Made by a program: the position numbers and the translations under genes. Positions 55,293 to 62,353 of a DNA stretch of 64,000 nt are shown here, piece after piece. The first letter of the stretch is position 1. Each line of letters starts with the position of its first letter. A model generated the notes under the pieces. That model was not told the DNA's origin, searched no databases, and saw only the letters and a program-made list of their open reading frames with translations. The stretch is from Citrobacter amalonaticus (GTDB taxonomy: Bacteria > Pseudomonadota > Gammaproteobacteria > Enterobacterales > Enterobacteriaceae). The stretch is taken from contig NZ_CP014015.2 in the NCBI RefSeq assembly GCF_001559075.2, positions 2,418,001 through 2,482,000 on the forward strand, read 5' to 3'.

Positions 55293-56061
55293 CTTCGAAT
55301 TCCTCTTTCTGGGCCGCTGGTTGGGTCGGTTCTGGAGATTTACGCAGCAGGTCGATCAGCGCCATAGCCAGTGCCGCGGCGGCGATCGCCAGTACCGGCA
55401 GCTTGAGCCAGGCGGCTCCCACGAAACCGATGATAAAGTAAGGGATATAGACGTTTTTCATCATGATTTTCAGCAGTACGGCAAAGCCGATGGCTGGCAT
55501 GATGCCGCCTGCGACGCCGAGACCGTCAATCAGACGTTCCGGCAGAACATCAATGGCCGTTTTCGCGTGCTCTGCGCCGAAGTAAATCGGCAGGAATGCA
55601 CACAGAAAATAGAAGATCCCCAGTGCCAGTAACGCCAGATAGTTGACTCGTTCAATACCGGCGGTGTCGGCATTCGCCGCCATGCGGTCGCAGCGGGACA
55701 TCACCCCAGACATCACGGAGAACAGGAACGTAATCCCCATTTGCACCGCCACGGCAAACGGCACGGCGACGCCCACGGCGACATCCGGTTTCACCCCTGT
55801 TGTAATGGCGAACGTCGTACCCACGATGGTGCCGATGATGACGTTTGGTGGTTGCGCGCCTGCCAGCGGTGCGAGTCCCATCCACACCAGTTCCAGCGTA
55901 CCGCCGGTTAAAATACCGGTATGCAGATCGCCCAGAATCAGGCCGACCAGCGGCCCAAGCACCACCGGGCGGTGCATGTGTGTTAATCCGTTGAACATAT
56001 CCAGGCCGGCAATAAAGGCGAGGATACCTAATGCAAAAGCCTGTAACAGACTAATTTCCAT
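55282..56061 (-). CDS. agaW: N-acetylgalactosamine PTS EIIC component AgaW
   Basis: The 259-residue EIIC subunit of the GalNAc permease has seven to eight membrane segments. It opens MEISLLQAFALGILAFIAG and carries GGTLELVWMGLAPLAGAQPP. It is full length here, while K-12 has only a fragment. Start 56061 is the family start. The frame reaches 56124 but those codons lie over the agaV end and have no homology. Confidence 0.96.
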   Translation of the reverse strand: MEISLLQAFALGILAFIAGLDMFNGLTHMHRPVVLGPLVGLILGDLHTGILTGGTLELVWMGLAPLAGAQPPNVIIGTIVGTTFAITTGVKPDVAVGVAVPFAVAVQMGITFLFSVMSGVMSRCDRMAANADTAGIERVNYLALLALGIFYFLCAFLPIYFGAEHAKTAIDVLPERLIDGLGVAGGIMPAIGFAVLLKIMMKNVYIPYFIIGFVGAAWLKLPVLAIAAAALAMALIDLLRKSPEPTQPAAQKEEFEDGI

Positions 56062-56071
56062 GGTGAAGGCC

Positions 56072-56545
56072 TCAGATGAGTTTAAAGAGATCCTGCGCGG
56101 GTTCTGTCGGAACGCCCTGAACAAAGCATTCCACCCCGGCGGCTTTCAGGCCGTTAAACGCCGTAATATCGGTCGAGTCGACAGAGACCGTTTTTGCAAT
56201 CTGCTGCTTGCCATTGGCGTAGTGCATATTTCCGACGTTGATGCGTGTAACAGGAACCCCACCTTCGACCAGCCTGAGGAAATCGGTGGGGGATTTGCAG
56301 ACCAGCAAAATTTTCTGCCGGTCGGCGGCGCGGTGAATGTTGTCGATCACTTTTTGCAGCGACCAGAAACGCACGGCGATCCCTTCCGCCAGCACCATCT
56401 CCATCAGGTTCTGTTGCACAGTGTCTTCCGCCACTTCATCGTTGGCGACCAGGACCAGATTTGCCCCCGCAAATCCGACCCACTGTACCCCGACCTGACC
56501 ATGAATGAGCCTTTCGTCGATACGGCTGAGTACAATATTTGGCAT
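56072..56545 (-). CDS. agaV: N-acetylgalactosamine PTS EIIB component AgaV
   Basis: The 157-residue EIIB subunit of the mannose family, with the expected phospho-His15 in SRIDERLIHGQVGV. It shares its fold with AgaB. It is followed by agaW after 10 bp and preceded by kbaZ with a 19-bp gap, so it belongs to the kbaZ-agaVWEFA unit. Confidence 0.96.
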   Translation of the reverse strand: MPNIVLSRIDERLIHGQVGVQWVGFAGANLVLVANDEVAEDTVQQNLMEMVLAEGIAVRFWSLQKVIDNIHRAADRQKILLVCKSPTDFLRLVEGGVPVTRINVGNMHYANGKQQIAKTVSVDSTDITAFNGLKAAGVECFVQGVPTEPAQDLFKLI

Positions 56546-56564
56546 AGCGTGTTCCTCTTTTTTG

Positions 56565-57860
56565 TTATCCGTTTTGGGACGTTACGCCCTGGCAGGCGGC
56601 ATGGTACTGCTGCAGTATGTCCTGAATATGGTTGATGATGAGTTCTCGCGGTGTGGCATTGAGATCTCCCTCGCGCACTTTCACGTACTGCAAAGGTAAA
56701 TACTGGCTAATGAGCGGCAGGGGAATCGGTTCATCCGCCAGATTACGCACCAGTCGTTCAAACGCCTCATCAATCTGGCTGTCCGGCCAGTAGTAACGAA
56801 CACGATCGGAATAGCTGTAGCCGCGCGCCAGGCGACGGGTATTGCCATCGCCGTGGTAGTGACTCTGCCAGTATTCCGGACGATCGAGCATGACGCTCTC
56901 AAGGACATGACGCAGGTCGGAACAGGCTTTTGCCGGGAGCAACTCTTCTTCAATGGCGGCCAGCGAGAACAGCGCTTCGCGCAGGGCGAAGGTCAGGGCC
57001 GGACCGACTTTCAGGATGGCAAAGTGATCTTTCACTAACTGGCGCAGCGACTGCGGCGTCTGGTAGTCCGTGGAGTGCGCCTCAAAAACCAGCGTGTCAT
57101 ACGCTTCCACCATCTTGCTTAACGCGACGGCTTTCTGTGGCTGATAATCAATGATGTGGGTATGGTCGAACTCAACGCCAGGTTGTACCACCAGCGCGAT
57201 AATGCGTGGCCAGATGGCATCGAGTCCCTGTTTTTCAAAGGCGTGACGATGGGCTTCCAGCGTCGCACGTGCGGCCTCGGGCGTGGTTACCGCCAGTTCG
57301 GTCAGCGTCTCATGGGCTCCGCCCGGTACTGGCACTTCAGTGCCAATCACATAAACCAGATCCGACTCACCAAAATGATCAATGCAGGTCTCTTCGGCGA
57401 TCTTCGCCAGACGCGCGGCACGTTCCGCGACGATGGCATCGGTCAATGGCACGGGATCGCCCTGGCAGGACATGCTGCAATCAAGGTGGATTTTTTTGAA
57501 TCCGGCGGCGACATAGCTTCTGATCAGTTCGTCGGCATTGGCCATTGCCGGTTCTGCGGCCAGATTTTGCCAACGGTTTGGACCGAGGTGGTCGCCCCCC
57601 AGAATCAGCTGCTCCTGTGGGAAATCAAGTGAGTCGGCCAATTGGCAGACAAAATGGCGAAAATCGGCTGGGGTCATGCCCGTGTAACCGCCAAACTGGT
57701 CAACCTGATTTGAGGTTGCTTCAATCAGCAGCGGCGAGTGATTTGCCTGCGCGTAGCGTATTGCGGATTCCAGCACCAGCGGATGCGCGGAACAAACGGC
57801 GTAAATTCCGTTTGTCTTACCTCGTTTATGCTGTTCCACCATATCAGTCAGATGTTTCAC
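56565..57860 (-). CDS. kbaZ: tagatose-1,6-bisphosphate aldolase subunit KbaZ
   Basis: Non-catalytic partner that stabilises KbaY and gives it full activity. The 431-residue KbaZ/GatZ protein has ILGGDHLGPNRWQ, SMSCQGDPVPLTD and FEAHSTDYQTPQ. I start at GTG 57860 because GGAGAGG precedes it and the protein then begins as E. coli KbaZ does (KHLTDMVEQHKRG). An ATG at 57890 would add ten residues and place the ribosome site inside the AgaR operator. The C-terminus (VTSQNG) is about five residues longer than K-12. Confidence 0.95.
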   Translation of the reverse strand: MKHLTDMVEQHKRGKTNGIYAVCSAHPLVLESAIRYAQANHSPLLIEATSNQVDQFGGYTGMTPADFRHFVCQLADSLDFPQEQLILGGDHLGPNRWQNLAAEPAMANADELIRSYVAAGFKKIHLDCSMSCQGDPVPLTDAIVAERAARLAKIAEETCIDHFGESDLVYVIGTEVPVPGGAHETLTELAVTTPEAARATLEAHRHAFEKQGLDAIWPRIIALVVQPGVEFDHTHIIDYQPQKAVALSKMVEAYDTLVFEAHSTDYQTPQSLRQLVKDHFAILKVGPALTFALREALFSLAAIEEELLPAKACSDLRHVLESVMLDRPEYWQSHYHGDGNTRRLARGYSYSDRVRYYWPDSQIDEAFERLVRNLADEPIPLPLISQYLPLQYVKVREGDLNATPRELIINHIQDILQQYHAACQGVTSQNG

Positions 57861-57892
57861 TTTCCTCTCCAGGTCAGATAACTGCGACATGT

Positions 57893-57916
57893 AATCTTTC
57901 GTTTTGTTTCACTTGA
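57893..57916. promoter_or_regulatory. AgaR operator upstream of kbaZ
   Basis: ATCTTTCGTTTTGTTTCACT within this site fits the AgaR consensus closely and is nearly identical to the agaS operator. A weaker copy on the other strand (TTTCGTTTTATTTT) lies at about 57931-57957. Confidence 0.85.
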
Positions 57917-58070
57917 TACTGCATCATGGTCTTATAAAAATAAAACGAAAGATAATAGTTTTCCGATCTGTTTCACAAAAGAAACATAATGAAAGCATTC
58001 AGCCGGGTTTTTCACCCCTCTGGTCGGCTTTTTTCGGCTTGCATTCCGATAAAAGAAAGGCGTTAATAGG

Positions 58071-58094
58071 CGAAACGAAATGAAACGAAAGAAT
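58071..58094. promoter_or_regulatory. AgaR operator upstream of agaR (autoregulation)
   Basis: On the minus strand, TTTCGTTTCATTTCGTTTCG matches the AgaR core. It lies 17 bp before the agaR start, consistent with self-repression. Confidence 0.8.
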
Positions 58095-58111
58095 TAGCCA
58101 AAGGATTTCTT

Positions 58112-58915
58112 ATGAGCAATACCGATGCTTCTGGAGACAAGCGGGTGTCAGGCACCAGCGAAAGGCGTGAGCAGATTATCCAGCGGTTGCGGCAGCAAGG
58201 AAGCGTACAGGTGAACGATCTTTCGGGATTGTTTGGCGTTTCCACGGTGACGATCCGCAACGATCTGGCGTTCCTGGAAAAGCAGGGGATCGCCGTTCGC
58301 GCCTATGGTGGCGCATTGATTTGCGACAGCAATACGCCAGGCGTGGAGCCTTCCGTCGAAGATAAAAGCTCACTGAACACGGCGGTGAAACGCAGTATCG
58401 CCAAAGCGGCCGTGGGGTTGATCAAACCGGGTCACCGTGTGATCCTGGACTCCGGCACCACGACCTATGAGATTGCGCGTCTGATGCGTCAGCATACCGA
58501 TGTGATTGCGATGACCAACGGGATGAACGTCGCCAATGCCTTACTGGAAGCGGATGGCGTGGAGTTGTTGATGACCGGTGGTCACTTGCGTCGTCAGTCG
58601 CAGTCGTTTTATGGCGACCAGGCCGAGCAGTCGTTGCAGAATTATCACTTCGATATGCTGTTTCTGGGCGTCGACGCCATTGATTTAGAGCGGGGCGTCA
58701 GCACCCATAACGAAGACGAAGCCCGACTGAATCGCCGGATGTGTGAAGTGGCGGAACGGATTATCGTGGTCACTGACTCCAGTAAATTTAACCGCTCGAG
58801 CCTGCATAAAATTATTGATACCCAACGTATTCACACCATCATTGTCGATGAAGGCATTCCCGAAGAGAGCCTGAAGGAGTTTCATCGCAGCGGCGTTGAG
58901 GTCATCATCGTCTAA
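58112..58915 (+). CDS. agaR: DeoR-family repressor AgaR
   Basis: Repressor of the aga operons, relieved by an amino-sugar metabolite. The 267-residue protein has an N-terminal DeoR helix-turn-helix (SERREQIIQRLRQQG through FGVSTVTIRNDLAFL, about 16-55). A DeoRC sensor domain follows with DSGTTTYEIA, MTNGMNVANAL, LGVDAIDLERG and VTDSSKFNRSS. It is divergent from kbaZ. A terminator follows. A second protein of the same type is encoded at 59237. Confidence 0.97.
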   Translation: MSNTDASGDKRVSGTSERREQIIQRLRQQGSVQVNDLSGLFGVSTVTIRNDLAFLEKQGIAVRAYGGALICDSNTPGVEPSVEDKSSLNTAVKRSIAKAAVGLIKPGHRVILDSGTTTYEIARLMRQHTDVIAMTNGMNVANALLEADGVELLMTGGHLRRQSQSFYGDQAEQSLQNYHFDMLFLGVDAIDLERGVSTHNEDEARLNRRMCEVAERIIVVTDSSKFNRSSLHKIIDTQRIHTIIVDEGIPEESLKEFHRSGVEVIIV

Positions 58916-58974
58916 GCGGCATCGTTAAAATTCAAAAATGTGATGTCCTTCAATTAAGCAAAAAGAAAAATGTC

Positions 58975-59007
58975 AGCGGGTTTTTGCCGAACCCGCTTTC
59001 GTTTTTT
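58975..59007 (+). terminator. intrinsic terminator after agaR
   Basis: AGCGGGTT (58975-58982) and AACCCGCT (58990-58997) form an 8-bp stem, followed by TTCGTTTTTT. Confidence 0.85.
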
Positions 59008-59085
59008 CACTGATTTTTCGTCTCCTTCTCCCGCTCACCTGTCCTGCACGCTTTTCGATCTTTCGCATTTTTCATTTTCGGTTTA

Positions 59086-59197
59086 GATAAAACGAAAGAA
59101 AAACAGGCTTTTTTGTCAAAATCCGCGCTGCGGACGTGTTCACAAATTCGCCTTAAGTCTTCTGATTTAATATATTAAAAAGAAAACGAAAGCGATA
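59086..59197 (+). promoter_or_regulatory. A+T-rich interval with AgaR-like half-sites before the second DeoR gene
   Basis: The 321-bp gene-free interval 58916-59236 holds the agaR terminator and then TTTCG-rich sequence. AAAACGAAAGAAA at about 59092-59104 and AAAAGAAAACGAAAGCG at 59178-59194 resemble AgaR half-operators but are poorer matches than those before agaS and kbaZ. They may bind the adjacent regulator, AgaR, or both. I see no gene in the interval. Confidence 0.4.
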
Positions 59198-59236
59198 AAT
59201 CGCTAAAACATAACAATATGCAATGGAGCAAAAGCA

Positions 59237-60007
59237 ATGCTGGATAACTTAAGACGTCGCGAGCAAATAATAGATCTGTTATGCGATCAAGGTAGCGTTC
59301 GTGTCGAACCCCTGAGCGTGCATTTCGGCGTCTCAAGCGTCACGATCCGCAATGACTTACGTTATCTCGAGCAGAAAGGCTGCGTCATGCGTTCCTATGG
59401 CGGCGCCGTATTAAATCAACACTTTGCCCTCGATCGCCCCTTACAGGACAAAGACCGACTGAACCGCGATGTGAAATCGCGGATTGCCGAAAAAGCGGCC
59501 AGTTTTGTGAAAGATGGTGACACGCTGATTCTCGATTCCGGCTCGACCACCACGCTTATTCCTCCGTTGCTTAAGAGTCGTCGCGATCTGGTGGTGATGA
59601 CCAACGCGCTTAACATTGCCTGGGAACTCGCCAATTTTGAACGGGTGGATGTCATGATATTAGGGGGAAATGTCAGGCAAAGCGTTTACTCGCTGTACGG
59701 CCCTTCAGCGGAACATCAGCTCAGACAGTATCGGTTTGATAAGCTTTTTTTGGGCGTTGATGGATTTTGTCTGGAGGCCGGGATCACCACGCCGCATCCA
59801 GGGGAAGCGCACCTTAACCAGGTGATGTGTCAGGTGGCGCAGGAGGTTACGGTCGTCGCGGATTCCAGCAAGTTCGGCCGCAAAAGTTTTTGCATGATCA
59901 GTGAAATCAGCGGTATTGACCGGGTGATTACCGACAGCGGTATCCCGGAACATTACCATCAGGCGCTCAGCCAGATGGGGGTGGATGTCGTTATTGTGGA
60001 TGAATAA
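59237..60007 (+). CDS. second AgaR-like DeoR-family transcriptional regulator
   Basis: A 256-residue protein of the DeoR family, clearly paralogous to AgaR. Its helix-turn-helix has RREQIIDLLCDQGSV and FGVSSVTIRNDLRYLEQKG. The sensor domain has LDSGSTTTLIPPL, MTNALNIAWEL, LGVDGFCLEAG and VADSSKFGRKSF. The strongest difference is in the ligand domain (GITTPHPGEAHLNQ against AgaR GVSTHNEDEARLNR), so the effector is probably a related but different sugar phosphate. It faces the ROK kinase gene tail to tail and probably controls the ABC cluster. Confidence 0.88.
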   Translation: MLDNLRRREQIIDLLCDQGSVRVEPLSVHFGVSSVTIRNDLRYLEQKGCVMRSYGGAVLNQHFALDRPLQDKDRLNRDVKSRIAEKAASFVKDGDTLILDSGSTTTLIPPLLKSRRDLVVMTNALNIAWELANFERVDVMILGGNVRQSVYSLYGPSAEHQLRQYRFDKLFLGVDGFCLEAGITTPHPGEAHLNQVMCQVAQEVTVVADSSKFGRKSFCMISEISGIDRVITDSGIPEHYHQALSQMGVDVVIVDE

Positions 60008-60014
60008 GGGAGAA

Positions 60015-60041
60015 CGCCGGCAAAAGCGCGTTTTGCCGGCG
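60015..60041. terminator. bidirectional hairpin between DeoR gene and ROK kinase gene
   Basis: CGCCGGCAAAA and TTTTGCCGGCG form an 11-bp perfect stem with a 5-base loop, seven bases after the DeoR stop and five before the kinase stop. A and T on the inner stem make it usable both ways, though no T-run follows. Confidence 0.7.
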
Positions 60042-60046
60042 ATCGC

Positions 60047-60967
60047 TTAGTGCATCAGTGCATCCTGTTCGACCAGTAACAGGGCGGCACCGCGTACGCC
60101 GCTGGATGCGCCATGCACGGCCGGGAAGACATTTGCGGGGGCCAGTCCGGGGAAGAGATAGCGTGACATGGCGCCTGGCAATAAGGAGTAAATTTCCTCA
60201 ATGTTGGAGACGCCGCCGCCCAGAACAAAGGCGTCAACATCCAGAATGAGCTGCAACTGCGCCAGCGTACAGCCCAGCATATCAATCCACGCCTCAACCG
60301 TGGCGACGGCGCTGGCGTTGCCATGACGGTAGTTTTCCAGCAGCGTTTCCATTTTGAGCTGTTCCCCGCTGAAGTGCTTATGCAGCCAGAGTAAACCGGG
60401 ACCGGACTGATAGCGCTCCAGACAACCCTTTAAGCCGCAGCCGCACGTGATCTCCGGCAGGTTATAACGGCGCATAAAGGTGGCGGGCAGCGGTAAATGC
60501 CCAAACTCGCTGGCCATCCGGTTGCGCCCACGATACAACTGCCCGTCGATCACCAGTCCTCCGCCCATACCGGTGCCGATAATGGCGCCAAAGATTCGCG
60601 AGAACTGACGAGCCTGCTGGGTATGCGCCTCCGACAGTGCGAAGCAGCAGCAGTCATTGTCCAGGGCCACCGAGCGGTTGAGTCGGTGTGCCAGATCGTC
60701 CATCACCTGCCGTCCGGTCAGGCAGGGGACGTTTGACGACAGCAGCTTTCCGGTATGCCTGTCCATCAGCCCTGGCATGCCAATGCCTATTTTGCCCTGC
60801 ATTCCCGTTGCCCAGTCGGCGGTATCGATGAGCGAGGTAAAGGTCGAGAGAAAGAGTTCGTAATCCTGAACCGGCGTGGCTACGCGCTTGCGCCAGCAAA
60901 CCTGCATTTCCTTATCAAAGGCGACAATTTCAGTTTTTGTGCCGCCAATATCAACACCGTAAAACAT
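60047..60967 (-). CDS. ROK-family sugar kinase, NagK-like
   Basis: A 306-residue ROK kinase most like N-acetylglucosamine kinase NagK. DIGGTK at 6-11 is the phosphate-binding loop and GTGMGGG at 131-137 the second ATP motif. The catalytic DND is at 103-105 in ALDNDCCCFALSEA. EFGH at 154-157 with CGCGLKGC at 175-182 gives the zinc-binding His and Cys set. It should phosphorylate a free hexose or N-acetylhexosamine at O6. The 18-bp gap to the Gfo/Idh/MocA gene upstream indicates one operon. The substrate is not known. Confidence 0.87.
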   Translation of the reverse strand: MFYGVDIGGTKTEIVAFDKEMQVCWRKRVATPVQDYELFLSTFTSLIDTADWATGMQGKIGIGMPGLMDRHTGKLLSSNVPCLTGRQVMDDLAHRLNRSVALDNDCCCFALSEAHTQQARQFSRIFGAIIGTGMGGGLVIDGQLYRGRNRMASEFGHLPLPATFMRRYNLPEITCGCGLKGCLERYQSGPGLLWLHKHFSGEQLKMETLLENYRHGNASAVATVEAWIDMLGCTLAQLQLILDVDAFVLGGGVSNIEEIYSLLPGAMSRYLFPGLAPANVFPAVHGASSGVRGAALLLVEQDALMH

Positions 60968-60985
60968 GCCACATCTCCTCGAACT

Positions 60986-62242
60986 TCACAGTGTAACCAG
61001 ACAGTTTTCCTTGCGAGCGCGCTCTGCGGCAAAGACCATTAAGTGACTTTCCAGCGATTCATCCGGGCCGGAGAGAATCATACTTTGATCGCCCGCCATC
61101 ACGGCGTGAATAAAGCGATCCATCAGATAATAATCCCCGCCGCCATGGCCTCCCATCTGGGTCTGCGTGCCTGCGGCGATCTCATCGATCGTGTAGAGCG
61201 TCTCGCTGTCCGTCAGAAAATCAAACACCCGGATCTGCTCGCCATTGCCCTCGAGATAGCCTTTCGTACCGAAAAGACGCGTCTTTCGATCTTCCATACG
61301 GGTAAAGGCGGTCATGGTGAACGTCACGGTTTGCTGATGCGCGAAACGCAAGTTGACCACCTGATGATCCACCACGTCGTTATCACAGCGATAAACGCAG
61401 CGGCCATACGGACCCTCGCGCAGCGCCTGACGGACGTTTTCCTCGGTGGGATCCGCCGTCAGCACGCGACGGAAATGTGGCGTGCATTTGTGATCCTCGC
61501 CAAGATAAATTTTGCAGGCTGACCAGGGGCAGGTCGCCTCAACCTGGCAATCCAGGCAGCGGTCGGCGGCGCCCTCCGGCTGATTCTCCTTCACGAAATG
61601 ACTCAGGTTGCCAAATGAGGTCACATCCTGACAGTGGTCGCCCATGATGTAGCGGATCCAGTCCATATCGTGGCAGGATTTCTGTAACAGCATAAACGAC
61701 GATTCCGCTTCGTTACGCCAGTTGCCGCGAACGAAAGAGTGCGCCTGGTGCCAGTAACCTACCGGCTCGAGATGCTGCATACTGACGATATCGCCAATCA
61801 CCCCGCAGTCGAGCAGGGACTTGAGTTTTTGCGTGTAGCGGGTGTAGCGCAGAACGTGGGCGACACCCAATAAGACGTTGTTGCGCTTCACCGCAGCAAT
61901 AATGGTGCGGCAATCTTCCGGCGTGGGGGCGATCGGTTTTTCCAGCAAAATATGATAGCCGAGGTCGGCAAACGCGACGGCAGGCTCTTTGTGCATCGTA
62001 TCCTGAGTACAAATCAGTACGACGTCTGCCATTCGCGGGCGGGCCGCCGCCTCTTTCCAGTCGCGAAAGATGTTTTCCTGCTCAATTTTATGCTGAGCGA
62101 CAAATTGTTGGCGATACGCGTCTCTGGGTTCCGCCACGCCGACCACCTGCATGCGGTCCGGATGCTCAAGCGCGTAGCGAGAATAGATTTCGCCGCGCGC
62201 GCCTGCACCCACCACTAACACAGTCACTTTCTTTGCACACAT
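60986..62242 (-). CDS. Gfo/Idh/MocA-family protein with four-cysteine cluster
   Basis: A 418-residue NAD(P)-binding protein. The Rossmann GAGARG loop is at 12-17 and the EKP motif, whose Lys is catalytic in many relatives, is at 101-103. Where dehydrogenases of the family have DxGxH, this protein has QKSCHDMD (187-194), so the usual Asp is replaced. An inserted segment carries C229, C232, C238 and C243 (RCLDCQVEATCPWSACK), and GGHGGGD lies at 364-370. The family includes sugar dehydrogenases and NAD-dependent GH109 glycosidases. I cannot assign a substrate, and inference from context points to an amino-sugar glycoside. Confidence 0.85.
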   Translation of the reverse strand: MCAKKVTVLVVGAGARGEIYSRYALEHPDRMQVVGVAEPRDAYRQQFVAQHKIEQENIFRDWKEAAARPRMADVVLICTQDTMHKEPAVAFADLGYHILLEKPIAPTPEDCRTIIAAVKRNNVLLGVAHVLRYTRYTQKLKSLLDCGVIGDIVSMQHLEPVGYWHQAHSFVRGNWRNEAESSFMLLQKSCHDMDWIRYIMGDHCQDVTSFGNLSHFVKENQPEGAADRCLDCQVEATCPWSACKIYLGEDHKCTPHFRRVLTADPTEENVRQALREGPYGRCVYRCDNDVVDHQVVNLRFAHQQTVTFTMTAFTRMEDRKTRLFGTKGYLEGNGEQIRVFDFLTDSETLYTIDEIAAGTQTQMGGHGGGDYYLMDRFIHAVMAGDQSMILSGPDESLESHLMVFAAERARKENCLVTL

Positions 62243-62319
62243 ATAAGCCTCTCATTTTGCCCTCGCCTGAATTCGCGTTGTTCTGCGCTGTGGGGCATTA
62301 AAAAATAAACTGAAATTTC

Positions 62320-62353
62320 TTGCGCCTGCTGATGACGTTTGCGCCATCAGGCT
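62320..62353. repeat. REP-like hairpin at the 3' end of the ABC ATPase gene
   Basis: GCGCCTGCTGATG and CGCCATCAGGC (REP-like arms) straddle the stop codon of the ATPase gene inside the 104-bp gap before the Gfo/Idh/MocA gene. It is degenerate. Confidence 0.4.
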
